Assembly (NCBI GenBank): GCA_011799875.1
Contig: CM022303.1
Coordinates: forward strand, 298,976,362 to 299,040,361
DNA from: Thinopyrum elongatum
Lineage: Eukaryota > Streptophyta > Magnoliopsida > Poales > Poaceae
Length of the DNA stretch: 64,000 nt
Direction of reading: 5' to 3'
Position 1 is the first letter of the stretch, and every line of letters starts with the position of its first letter. The translations under genes were made by a program, and so were the position numbers. Below, piece by piece: positions 45,294 to 55,988 of the stretch. The notes below the pieces were generated by a model that saw only the letters and a program-made list of their open reading frames with translations, ran no database searches and was not told the DNA's origin.

Positions 45294-47042
45294 GAAAAGA
45301 GCCTTGATGACCCACAAGTATAGGGGATCAATTGTAGTCCTTTCGATAAGTAAGAGTGTCGAACCCAACGAGGAGCAGAAGGAAATGACAAGTAGTTTTC
45401 AGGAAGGTATTCTCTGCAAGCACTGAAATTATAAGTAACGAGTAGTTTGATAGCAAGATAATTTGTAATGAGCAAGCAATGGTAACGGTAACAAAAGTGC
45501 AGCAAGGTAGCCCAATCCTTTTGAGGCAAAGGACAGGCCAAAACGGTCTCTTATGATAAGCAAAGCGTTCTTGAGGGTGTGACGCCCCCGGCTTAATCGT
45601 GCACTAATCATACACGCAAATGCACACGATCAAGCCTAAGGACTCACTTGAAGATATCACAACACAACTCTAGACACAAATTTAAAATAATACAAGCTTT
45701 ATTTTACAAGCCGGGGCCCTCGAGGGCTCGAATACATAAGCTCGCTTACAAGCGTCAGCGGAAGCATCAGATATCTGAGTACAGATATAAAAGATAAAAT
45801 AGATAGGCCTTTAAAAGGTGGGGCAAAAGAAAACACTACGATTGAAAAGGTGCAGGCCTCCTGCCTGGGACGCTGCGAACCTACTCCTGGTCGTCAGCCA
45901 ACTCGAAGTAGTAACCACCCTCGGAGTGGTAGTAGTAGTAGTCGGTGGGGGCAGCTGTCTTAGGGGCTCCGTCATCTGGTTGCATCAAACGGATATGGGG
46001 AAAAAGAGGAAGCAAAGCAACCGTGAGTACTCATCCAAAGTACTCAGCAAGCAAGGATCTACACTACATATGCAACATTATCAAAGAAAGGCTGTATATG
46101 TGGACTGGGCTACAGAATTGCCAGAATAGAGAGAAGGCCTAGTCCTATCGAAGGCTAGCATCTTCAGCGGTCTTGCAGCATTAGAAGAGTGTAGATTAGC
46201 ACAATATAAAGTAGTAGTAGTATTAAGTATCAACCTCGGCCAGAGATCCTTTCTCGACTCCCTGCGAGAAAGCAATCCCAGAGCCATACTATCCATTTCT
46301 CATCACAAGTATCCAGATCTAGTTGTATCGATCGGGATACAACTCCGAGCGACCGTTACCAAGGATCCGGCTATGCATAGATTAGTTCTTACCTAAAGGG
46401 GTGCACCAACTTACCCACCACACTCGATTAACTCTGGCCGGACACACTTTTCTGGGTCATGCCCGGCCTCGGCCAAACGATACGCCGCAACCCGACCTAG
46501 GCTTAACAGAGAGGTCAGCACGCCGGACTAAACCTATGCCCCCAGGGGTCTTGGGCCATCGCCCCGGATGCTCCTGCACGTTGCGAACGCGGCCGGTGAG
46601 CAGACCTAGCCCCCCTTATACAAGCACAGGGCGTTTCCAGTCCAACCCAGCGCGCGCGCCGCTCAGTCGCTGACGTCTATTAAGCTTCGGCTAATGCATA
46701 TGACGCAGAGTGCCCATAACTGTTCCCACGTGATGGTTAGTGCTATCGGGCCAAAGGCCCACTCGGATCAAATATCCAAATCGTTAGTGTATTGGAAGTG
46801 TGCAGTAACGAGCAGAGACTCATGATCGATGTGACCCCGTCTTCCCGTCTCGAGGACTTGCGGCAAGGGCTAAGAATGCCCGGCCACGCCTCGTAATTAT
46901 CTCTTGGGTACCCTCCAGGTCAACCCGACTCCATATCACTCGCCACTTAGGCTCACGCGGGTACCCCTCAGGGTCGACCCGCCTTTCCAAGTAACAATTG
47001 TAAAGTCCAAGTATCCGTGTGTCCATAACATCAGGGGAATTC

Positions 47043-47247
47043 GAGGTATCACCCTCGTTGGATTCCTACTCGATGTAACCGTCAAGGTGAACTCGGAGGA
47101 ATCACCCTCGATGGGTTCACACTTGAGGTGTTGCATGATAGCATCGTTATCGGGAGTGGAGAAGGAGGAATCACCCTCGATGACCATGACCAAATAGCTA
47201 CTCTATAGAGTTAACATCAGAAGTGCTATACGAGATATCACCCTCGA
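47043..47247. promoter_or_regulatory. Four ATCACCCTCG motifs in the solo LTR
   Basis: Copies at 47043, 47096, 47165 and 47232 (spacing 53, 69, 67), the same word found three times in the chromovirus LTRs. Confidence 0.5.
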
Positions 47248-49437
47248 CACTCGATAGTAATGCTGCGGTGTCGTACAACTAAGGGGGTGATGTACGGTGC
47301 CAGGGCCTGGTTGTCGATCACGTTGATCGAGTCATCTGATAATCCAGCGGGGCAACTTGGGACAAAGTGGGGGTCTCTGGTGGGTCTCTATCCAGCCTAT
47401 ACTAAGCAGTTTAGGATAAACAGGTAGGTATCAATAGCAGTTACAAAAATAGGCTATGCATCAGAAATAGGATAAACAATAGCAGTAGCAAATTCTAATG
47501 CAAGCATAAGAGAGAAAGAATAGGCGATATCGGCATGTTCATAGGGGGGTGCTTGCCTGGAAGCTCTGCGGCAAAGGTATGGTCGTCAGGGGCGTAGTCG
47601 ATCTCCGGAGCTGCGTCGGCCTCAGGGACTACGTCGGTGTCGGGGTCTACCGAGAGAGAAGAGGGGGAGGAAACAAATAAATACACAGCAAACATATGCA
47701 ACACAGTGCATGCTATGCTAAGATGCAGTGCAGGGTTGCCTAAAAGCATGTTTAAGTAATTTTAGTTATTTTAGGATTTAAGCTAGAATTATTAACCGGT
47801 ATGTATGCACTATTCATCTACCAAAAATAGGCTAAAAGTTGCGGGTTCACCTCTGTAGAGGGTCCCGACACGGAAACAGATAGCACAGTTGGATTCGTCT
47901 TGTTGTTCTGAGCAACTTTCATGTATAAAGTTTTTCGATCGGAGCTATGGTTTATTTTCTATGATTTTACAAAGTTTTACTGGATTTCTAGAATTAATAT
48001 AATAACTAAATTTGAATTATCCAAAACTGTAAAGGGTGATGTCAGCATGACACAATGATCTCATCAGCAGTCAACTCTGGCTGACCAGAGTCAAACCTGA
48101 CAGGTGGGGCCCCTCTGTCATAGACTAGACTAAATTAGCAGTAGATTAAATTAACTAATTAACCTAATTAGTTACTCGGACCCGCTGTCAGTGACTGATT
48201 AGCTAACTAATTAACTAACAGATTAATTAACATTTTATTTATTCTAAAAACATATTAAACTAGTGGGGCCCGTATGTCAGTGGGCCACGGTGCCCAGTCA
48301 GCAGTTGACCCGGTCAACTAGGTCAACTGTGGCCCGTGGGGCCCAGTGTCAGTGGCTCTAAGGTGGGGCCTGGCCATGCCACGTCGGTGCCATCGCTGGA
48401 GCAACGCCAGTGAGGCGAAACATGGCGGCGCGACCACGGGGGTCATCGGAAAATGCCTATAGGGCACGGGGAAGAGCGCGGATAGGCGCGTATGAACGGC
48501 TACTCGATCGCGCGTCAAATGGTGGTGGCCGGAGCGGCTGGGGTGGTCGGAGCTAGGAGCTACGGCGTCGCCGGCGGCGACGCGCTCGGGCGAGCTACGG
48601 CGAAGGTGATGCGGTGTGCTAGCGAGCGAACTGAGAGGCTGGGCAAGGCATACGCGTTGCAGCGAGGCCAACGGTCGCGAGCCCATGACCATTTGGTCAC
48701 CGGAAGCATGTCGGCGATGAGCGCATGCGGTGGCGCATTCGGGCGCTCGTCGGGGACGTCGCTACGAGGCACGAGCTGTTGCGTGCGTGTGCGCATTGTG
48801 CTCCTGGAAGCACCAGGAGCGCGACGGTGAGCTCAGGTGGCCATGGCAGCAGCTGTTACCACAGCGGCGAGGTGCTCAGCAGCGGCGACCTTACGGCAAT
48901 GGTGGCGAACTAGCTATGGCGGGTACGCAGGCAGACAGAGAGAGGGGAAAGAGAGAGGAAGGATCACCGAGCGGTCACGAAAGACCTGCGGGTGTTTAGT
49001 AGCAGCAGATGTGGAGAATCGCGGCAGCGGCGTCCGGCAATCCGAGGAAGAAGACGAGCTCGTCAGGCTCGCTGCGGTGGCTCCCGGCTCGTGCTCGTGG
49101 ACGGCGACGAGGTAGACGACGACGGCGGAGACGATGGGCACAGTGGCGAGGCGAGGTGAGGTCGGTGGCCGCGGCTGCGATGGCGAGCGGCGACGGTCGC
49201 ACTCGGTGGATCTCGTGAGCGAGCGAGAGAGGGCGAGAGAGGAAAGGGAAGAGTGAGCGACGAGGGAGAAGTGGCTAGGGGGGAGGGACGGGGCCTCGGC
49301 CTTATCCCCTCACGTCGGTGGGCGTCGGCGTGTCGTCCAGCGGACGGAGCAGCGCGCGGCGGCCACGGGGACGGCGACACACGCAGAGAGAGAGAGCGGG
49401 AGGAGGGAGAAAGAGGCCGGCTAGGCTGGGCCTCACG

Positions 49438-49466
49438 CACTGTGCACTTAGGCCCAGTGCACAGTG
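49438..49466. other. Perfect 10-bp-stem hairpin in the solo LTR
   Basis: CACTGTGCAC, a 9-base loop TTAGGCCCA, then GTGCACAGTG, just before a T-rich tract. Confidence 0.6.
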
Positions 49467-51196
49467 GCCTTTCTCTTTTTTTTTTCTTTTCCAGTTTTCT
49501 ATTTTTCTTTTTATTTAATAACAGAGAGAGGAAAAGAATTATTTGGGCAGTCCATTGACTTGGGAAAAACTTGGGAAGTGTCCCATTATTTCCCTGGTGA
49601 TTTTAGACACTGCCACAAAAAAGTTTGGGCAATTTAATTCATTTGAATTTTTCATAGATAGGATAGCATTTAAAAATGCTGAATTGGTGCTGTTATAATT
49701 GCTAGTGCTCATCTTTGCACAAGAGTGATGTTGTGTTCCTTAACAAATAATTGTTATGGAATTTTTGTCAAATGATGAACAATTTTCTAGCAAGGTTTGA
49801 GCAACTTCATTTTTCACTATGAATTTGAATTGGTTTCAAAGAGGAATTTGAATTGAAAGATTTAACCACAGTGATTAAGCATTGCAAATGAAGATGACTT
49901 GGCATGTTTAGCATAAGAGCACAATGCTTATTACACAGGGGTGTTACAGAGGGTACACGAGAATTTCATCTAGTCACTTTCATCATGTTGGTTTGATTTG
50001 TGTTCGCTACTTTGATAATTTGATATGTGGGTGGACCGGTGCTTAGGTGATGTTCTTACTTGAACAAGCCTCCTACTTATGATTAACCCCATCGCAAGCA
50101 TCCGCAACTATGAGAAAAGTATTAAGAATAAATCTGACAATAGCATTAAACTTTTGGATCCAAATTGGTCCCTTACGGAATAGCGCATAAATTAGGGTTT
50201 AAGCTTCTGTCACTCTCGCAACCCATCATCTAATAACTACTCCACAATGCATTCCCTTAGGCCGAAATATGGTGAAGTGTCATGTAGTCGACGTTCACCT
50301 GACACCACTAAGGGAATCACAACATACATACCATCAAAATATCGAACACATATCAAGTTCACATGATTACTTGCAACAAGATTTCTCCCGTGACCTCAAG
50401 AACAAAAGTAACTACTCACAAATGATAATCATGCTCAAGATCAGAGGGGTATTAAATAGCATAATGGATCTGAACATATAATCTTCCACCAAATAAACCA
50501 TATAGTAATCAACTACAAGATGTAATCAACACTACTAGTCACCCACAAGCACCAATCTAAGGTTCCGGTACAAAGATTGAACACAAGAGATGAACTAGGG
50601 TTTGAGAGGAGATGGTGCTGTTGAAGATGTTGATGGAGATTGCCCTCCCCAAGATGAGAGAGTTGTTGGTGATGATGATGACGATGATTTCCCCCTCCGG
50701 TAGGGAAGTTCCCCCGGTGGAATCGCTCCGCCGGAGGGCAAAAGTGCTCCTGCCCAAGTTCCGCCTTGAGACGGTGGCGCTTCGTCCTGAAAGTCCTCTC
50801 CTCGTTTTTTCTAGGTCAAAATGACTTATATACCAGAAGCGGGGCACCGGGGGTGGGCCGAGGAGGGCACAACCCACCAAGGCGCGCCTGGGCTCCCTGG
50901 CGCGCCCAGGTGGGTTGTGCCCACCTGGTGGGCCCCCTTTGGTACTTATTTGCTCCAATAATTCTTATATATTCCATAAAATTTCTTCGTGAATTTTCAG
51001 CTCATTTGAAGTTGTGCAGAATAGGTGGCCTGACATAGCTTTTTCAGGTCCAGAATTCCAGCTGCCGGTATTCTCCCTCTTTGTGTGTACCTTGCATATT
51101 ATGAGAGAAGACATTAGAATTACTCCAAAAAGCATTATTATACCTAAAAACAATATAAAAAACAATAGGAACACATGATGCAAAATGGACGTATCA

Positions 51197-51201
51197 CCGA
51201 T
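51197..51201. repeat. Target-site duplication CCGAT, right copy
   Basis: Exact partner of 36692-36696. Confidence 0.92.
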
Positions 51202-51555
51202 CTAGGCCAGCTCGACGAGGAGCTGCGAGCTGCTCCACGCCGGCACGACGGGGAGCACGGGCGTCTTCGCTGCCGTCCACGCCGCCGCCTCATAATGCGC
51301 CTCCCGTGTCTGTGTCCACGTCTCCCGTGTCTATGGCCGAGACTCCCATGCCTGCGGCCGCGCCATGCAAGCAGAGACAGAAGCCGGGTGCGCGGAGAGC
51401 GACGAGTCGGTGGCCAATGCCTCCGCGTTCGCCGCCATCATCGAGGAGAAGTAGAACACGGGAGGCCGCTGCCGCTTGGGTCCCATGAGGCCACCGCCGA
51501 GGCGACGCCGGCGTACACAGCAGGTGTCTTGCCGGATCCTTCTATTGCCGACTAA
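51202..51555 (+). pseudogene. 3' part of the gene-like sequence split by the Fatima-like element
   Basis: Continues the frame of 36541-36696 (DLGQLDEELRAAPRRHDGEHG), then the likely coding frame shifts: ESDESVANASAFAAIIEEK at about 51395-51452 is in another frame. A TAA at 51553-51555 ends the first frame. Short CCGTGTCT repeats (51304-51355) may explain the shift. The following 51556-51720 has TAATGAAATCC and AT-rich sequence like a 3' UTR. The family is not recognised. Confidence 0.45.
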
Positions 51556-52630
51556 TGGATCCGCGGGCGACCATTTAGGCTAGGTATTATTATACTTCTG
51601 CTGTTCAGGAGTAGCACCGCTTAGTTGATCTAAATGTAATGAAATCCGTCATGTTTATATGAAAATCTGGTATTTTATATGAATTCCATCATTGTTTATA
51701 TGAAATATCGCCGTGTTTGCATGAATTTTGTCCGGTTGGTTGAGTTGCTGTCAGAATGTGTGCGGCTACGATTGGATGGCGTAATTTGCGGGTCGCCAGT
51801 CGGTCTGCGGCGGGCTCGAGCGGCGAGCTAGGATAAAAAAAGCATAGCTCGTGCAAGCTCGTCTCCAACGCGTGCGCTGGAGGATGCATGAGCACCCGAG
51901 CCCTACCTCGTTCATCGATGGCAAAGGCACGAGTGGACGAAAGGGTTGCCAAAATTTTGGCTACCCCGGGCAAGATCCAAATAGCCCCTTCCAGCCCCAC
52001 CCCTCCCAGCACATTCAAATCCCTCGTTAGCCGTGAAATTTTGCCATGTGTTGTTTTCATGGATATTTTGTTGTGTGAAAACAAATTTAAATATGAACGA
52101 ATAATCGGTGTCCGCGGTCTTCTGCCGGGACACAGTTGGATGGCCTCATAGTAGTAGTAGTGTAGAGTATTAGTACTACTAGATAGTGAGTGTTTACTAC
52201 TGTAGCATGTACGTACTAATTGCAACGCATGCATGTGTTAGTAGTATAATGACCACGTACGAATTTGATGGTAAGATTTGTGTAAGTTGGATGTCATATT
52301 ATTGCTCTAACATGTGGTCAAAGTCAGCCTCCAAAACGCATTTTAGACCCTATATGGATTGGGGTAGTACATGCATTGCTGAGGTTTCTCTTAATCCTTG
52401 CATGCAACATTTTTATTGAAGCTTGAAAAGTGAACATGTGAATGGGAGGGACTACTACAACCCTTCCAAAAGAACTATAGTACTAATGGTATTGTACTCC
52501 CTCCGTTCACTATCTCACATGCTCAGTACTTCTGTGAACTATGGAAGTAACAAATATATTCCACCACTCAGCATCCATTATGGATACATTGTGGATTTCA
52601 AATTGAGTCATATAGACCGAAAAGTAGGCA
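51556..52630. other. Intergenic, no gene seen
   Basis: Short frames on both strands (51689-52234 minus, 51888-52151 plus) overlap and show no domain. TACTCCCTCCGTTCACTATC at about 52495 is a lone Stowaway-type end. Confidence 0.5.
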
Positions 52631-52639
52631 CTTAGGGCA

Positions 52640-53000
52640 CCCACAATGTATGCTTTTTGTTTCCTCTAAGCCCTCTCTCTTGTCTTAGAGGCAGGCCTCT
52701 ATATATTGCATGAACTGCCACTAACAAAAAATTGGCTAGCATCGCGTCTAACCTTAGAGGCTGCCTCTAACAATGTAACAATCCATCTGGTCCCACTTGT
52801 CATCCTTAGGAAGCATAAGAAAGTACAAGAGAAATATTACTGATTGGACAAATGTGGTGCTAATCAATACTTTTTAAATTTCTTCTAGGGCGCACCTTAG
52901 AGGCTGGTTAGAGTCTCTAGACATTTTGGTTTTTTCATTTGATAAGAGGCAAACCATGTGGGGCCTACCTTAGAGGCAAGGCTCTATACACTGGAGATGC
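52640..53000. mobile_element. MITE-like sequence with CCTTAGAGGC repeats
   Basis: Ends GGGCACCCACAATGTATG and, from the right, GAGCATCTCCAGTGTATAG agree at about 12 of 17 positions. CTTAGAGGC recurs near 52685, 52753, 52892 and 52970. No clear target duplication was found, so the superfamily is left open. Confidence 0.45.
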
Positions 53001-53037
53001 TCTGTAGTACTACTTTTGATGTGTCCCGTCAACTCAC

Positions 53038-53180
53038 AGAACGAGGAGAAGCTTGCTTAGTACACCCGCTCCCCCACCCACAGGTGCGGTGGCTCACAGA
53101 GTCACTGGACGAGGAGAAGCTTGCTTACTACGCCTACGCCCGCTCCCTCGCCCACGCGCGCTGTGGCTCGCAGGATGAGG
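53038..53180 (+). repeat. Duplicated gene-like segment of about 70 bp
   Basis: ACGAGGAGAAGCTTGCTTA occurs at about 53041 and 53110, each followed by a GCTC-rich stretch and GTGGCTC; a third partial start (ATGAGGAGAA) is at about 53176. The second copy reads DEEKLAYYAYARSLAHARC, suggesting a coding fragment. Not recognised. Confidence 0.45.
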
Positions 53181-53189
53181 AGAAAATTT

Positions 53190-53280
53190 TACTACTCCCT
53201 CCGTTAGACATATACTCCCCTACCTTGGTTAGAGAGATTATCATATTGTTTGGAATATATGTCTTTTAGTAGTAGGAGTA
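53190..53280. mobile_element. Stowaway-like MITE remnant
   Basis: TACTCCCTCCGTTAGACATA at the left; the right side ends in ATATATGTCTTTTAGTAGTA, a weak inverted match. Short and degenerate. Confidence 0.4.
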
Positions 53281-53357
53281 GTACAGTGGTAGGAGTAGTA
53301 CTACAATAATTTCCTTGGAGTCCGTGCTGCAGCAAGCTACCCTAGGCTATGTTACTA

Positions 53358-53705
53358 CTCCCTCCTTTCTAGTTTATAAGGCTCAATTTCAAAATCTCTC
53401 CAACCAAGGTAGACAATGAGTGGTGGAATTAATTTCTTAGTTTGCAGAAGTACTTAATTAGTACACTCATTTTTCTCAAAAAGTTATGTTTACCGATGCA
53501 TTAATTACAATGAATGCATGCATGACCACTAAATTTCCATGAACTTCTACATGCATTGGTGGGTTTTCTCTTGATACTGCTTGCATCGGGTGATGTAATG
53601 CACCCCGAAATCTAAACATGTGATGGTAAGTACTAGTAGAATTGAGACTTATAAAATAGAAAAACGAATTTTTTAGATGAGACCTATAAACCGGAAAGGA
53701 GGGAG
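53358..53705. mobile_element. Stowaway MITE (348 bp), complete
   Basis: Flanked by TA at 53356-53357 and 53706-53707. Left end CTCCCTCCTTTCTAGTTTAT and right end (reverse complement) CTCCCTCCTTTCCGGTTTAT match at 18 of 20. These are the ends and TA target of Tc1/mariner-type Stowaway elements common in Triticeae. Confidence 0.85.
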
Positions 53706-53889
53706 TAGTAAGTAGTACTACTTCCATAGTGGGTACGTACTCCGTAAAATCAGATTTTCCCAAAACTAAGTCGCTCAACCTTTATTTGCTTGTTTCCCTT
53801 CCTGCCTCGTTGCCTCGAACAAACTATGCCAAACTCCCCTGCCTGCCGTGTGGGAAAAGACCCGCCCTCGCCTTTTTTAGTCCGGGTTT

Positions 53890-54265
53890 GTAACAATGGA
53901 TCGCGCGAAGCAGCAAAAACCAAGCTGTGTCTTGTACTCCTCCGTCGTACTAAAAGAGTGGAGACGCTCGCTTTCATGAATGTTGTACTTCCTCTTGCCG
54001 ACATGTGGGACATATAGCAACCGGGACGACGTGTCATACACCAAATAACAGTGCAGTACAGCAGGGGGGACGCACCCCAGTCGTAGCGCCCCAATAGTAG
54101 TAATGAGCAATGAGACATCAAATCACAAAGCCACACCTTTCCCCCAGACGGATGAAGCAACCATTATTTCGCACTTTGCTGAATCCGCTTCTCCATCATC
54201 TCCTTCAAGAAAACCATGTATTTCTTTTGCCATTGTTCTGCCTCAAGAGGGACGCGCATCACCTT
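53890..54265 (+). promoter_or_regulatory. Promoter/first-exon cassette, copy 1
   Basis: This segment shares order and sequence with 54430-54690 (same orientation) and 59140-59450 (opposite orientation). Shared words are CCGACATGTGGG, ACACCAAATAACAG, CACCCCAGTCGTAGCGCC, CAGACGGATGAAGCAACCAT, TTTCGCACTTTGCTGAATCC and GCCATTGTTCT. In the third copy the homologous sequence lies upstream of a minus-strand gene, so the cassette is probably promoter plus leader. ORFs across it are not conserved. Confidence 0.5.
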
Positions 54266-54429
54266 GGTACATCATGACACGTGGGACGGCATGACAGGCC
54301 ATGCTCCCCCGCCCACCGCTCGGTAAAATCACCTCATCTTTACTAATCTGGATACTACTAGTATCTTTTTAGATCAATATAGTCGGGATTCACCAAGGAG
54401 CAAAACCAAGTGGTAGTCTGCTCCTGTCG

Positions 54430-54690
54430 TGTTGGCGTAGCAACTTAGCAGAGTCAGTCCGCACACGAAATGGCGACACAATTACATGACCCCTTTGGCT
54501 AACATGTGGCTCATCCACCATCTTGTTCCACGTGCGTTGCACCAAATTACAGTTCGGAGCAGTAGTTGGACTTGGAGGCACCCCGGTCGTAGCGCCATAG
54601 TAGTAGTAAATGAGCGATGAGGGGTCAAAGCACAAAGCCCTACCTTTCCCGCATTAAGCTGGACGGACAAAGCAACCATCATTTCACTCT
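54430..54690 (+). promoter_or_regulatory. Promoter/first-exon cassette, copy 2
   Basis: Contains CTAACATGTGGCTC, GCACCAAATTACAG, CACCCCGGTCGTAGCGCC and GGACAAAGCAACCATCATTT in the same order as copy 1, about 540 bp downstream of it. Confidence 0.5.
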
Positions 54691-54699
54691 AGGGCACAA

Positions 54700-55430
54700 G
54701 AGCATAAAGAAAAGAGAGAACCAATGATGCGTGCGGCAGCTACCTAGGGCGCCCTAGGATAGAAGCCTCCACTACAAATCCACTTCTCCCTCGTATGCCG
54801 ATCTAACGGTTCTTACGACGTTCGTCAGGAAACGACTTGTGGCGAATGTTTATTAGATATGATTTACGGACACATGCATTGCATTGATACGTGCCCCCTC
54901 TCTCTCACGCACACACGCACCCTCACGAGTCACGACTCTCCTGAGTCCTCTCGCACCCACCGTCTATTTGTAGGTAGAAGTCACACACATATATGCTCTT
55001 CACACCCTACCCTCAGAACTTCTAAAAAATAAAAGACATCGCGCACCTTTTATTTTAACTCACACGTCACACACTTATACTATTACTCTTGTGGCGAACG
55101 TTCTTTGGGCGTAGTATATTGTACTCTCACGAAGAGAAGCGGTGCACACACGCACTAGTTCTCTCACACCCACTCGCGGGTACACGTAGGAGCGCATCTT
55201 TTTGGAAGCTAGGAGTGCATTTGTTTACAAAGAGGCATCCCAATTGACATTTTGACCAGTCTAGTTTTCAACTTGATGGAGGGTCGGGGACCGCACGTGA
55301 ATGATACAGTACATAGTGCATCCTGGACGCAGTGATTTGATAGTGCGACCTAGAAGCGGTGGCATGTTATTGATCGAGTTTAATTTTTACTTGAACTTTA
55401 AATGAAAATAGTGGTTCGCGCGTATTCAAT
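54700..55430. other. Intergenic; CT/CA-rich tract 54890-55200
   Basis: TCTCTCACGCACACACGCAC and similar sequence, with the word GTGGCGAA(T/C)GTT at about 54839 and 55091. No gene is seen. Confidence 0.5.
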
Positions 55431-55436
55431 TTAATA

Positions 55437-55988
55437 ATGGTTGCTACAACAAAATCACTCCACTATATATATAAGCAGGAGCCTCGGCGCTTGCTTTACT
55501 ATGGTTCCTCTCTTTCACTCTGTCATGCTCTCCAGATCTGTGCAAGACATAGGTGGCCACACTCTCCCTCTGCTCACGGCTGGTCACAAATCTGGCCGGA
55601 CCACCTCGGCCGGGGCAGGGGTGTAGGTGCATCGTTCACGCGATCGTCGGTGGTGAGGGAGGAGACCAACAGCTGCCCACGCGTCCCGATCGGTGGTCAT
55701 GCCTTTCTCTCGGAGACAACACTGGCTCAAGAGGGCCTTCGACCCCTTCTTCCTCCCTGCGGTATTGTGAACAAGATGCGGCCTCCCGACGCCATCTTTG
55801 CCACATCCCGACGACCCTCAGGTATATATTCCTTCGAAATCCGCCTTGCTCTACTGCCCCAGCTCCCCACGTGGCTGCGTGTGGATGTTTTTCTACTTCC
55901 GTCGGCTATTCCAAAGCCACCTAGACTTTTACTATTATTAGAGGTAAAGCTAGTTCATACAGTCGAATCTAAGATTTGGTTCAAATAG
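55437..55988 (+). CDS. Hypothetical ORF of 183 codons, doubtful
   Basis: The open frame begins MVATTKSLHYIYKQ. The TATA-like ACTATATATATAAGC at about 55462 lies inside it, so if that is a promoter the real transcript would start downstream and this frame would not be made whole. Overlapping frames (55553-55924) compete. No domain is recognised. It is listed because it is the longest plus-strand frame between 52 and 59 kb. Confidence 0.25.
   Translation: MVATTKSLHYIYKQEPRRLLYYGSSLSLCHALQICARHRWPHSPSAHGWSQIWPDHLGRGRGVGASFTRSSVVREETNSCPRVPIGGHAFLSETTLAQEGLRPLLPPCGIVNKMRPPDAIFATSRRPSGIYSFEIRLALLPQLPTWLRVDVFLLPSAIPKPPRLLLLLEVKLVHTVESKIWFK

Larger units (their letters stand above)
45578..49948 (-). 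repeat. Solo LTR (4371 bp) related to the chromovirus of the left block
   Basis: TGTGACGCCCCCGG start and GGGGTGTTACA end, flanked by GAGGG at 45573-45577 and 49949-49953. No internal region or second LTR is present, so it is the product of LTR-LTR recombination. It shares scattered blocks with 224-4272 (for example AGCAACCGTGAGTACTCATC near 46015, ACTCTGGCCGGACA near 46432, the ATCACCCTCGA motifs, and a GC-rich block) but is clearly a different subfamily. Long frames inside (for example 49063-49440) are composition artefacts. Confidence 0.92.
36697..51196 (-). mobile_element. Fatima-like Athila Ty3/gypsy element (about 10.1 kb without the nested solo LTR)
   Basis: LTRs 36697-38204 and 45305-51196 (the latter interrupted), CCGAT duplications, a polypurine tract at 38205-38218 and a tRNA-Asp-type primer site at 45273-45293 define a minus-strand element. 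In sense orientation it starts TGATACGTCCATTTTGCATC and its LTR ends GGGTCATCA. The first 273 bp of the LTRs differ at 9 sites. The pol frame is decayed but a small 3' ORF is intact. It interrupts a gene-like frame. The family name is from memory. Confidence 0.9.
45305..51196 (-). repeat. 5' LTR of the Fatima-like element, interrupted by a solo LTR
   Basis: Pieces 45305-45577 and 49954-51196 add to 1516 bp after removing the insert and one duplicated GAGGG, matching the 1508-bp partner. The inverted repeat with 14-bp perfect arms (50865-50878 and 50909-50922) around two GGCGCGCC sites is intact here. Confidence 0.9.

Noticed and set aside
49063..49440. 125-codon Ser/Pro/Arg frame in the solo LTR
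   Set aside because: GC-rich low-complexity; competing frames on both strands.
51175..51555. 126-codon plus-strand ORF beginning MMQNGRITDL
   Set aside because: Its start lies in the Fatima-like LTR; only the part from 51202 belongs to the split gene-like sequence, and the frame changes further on.
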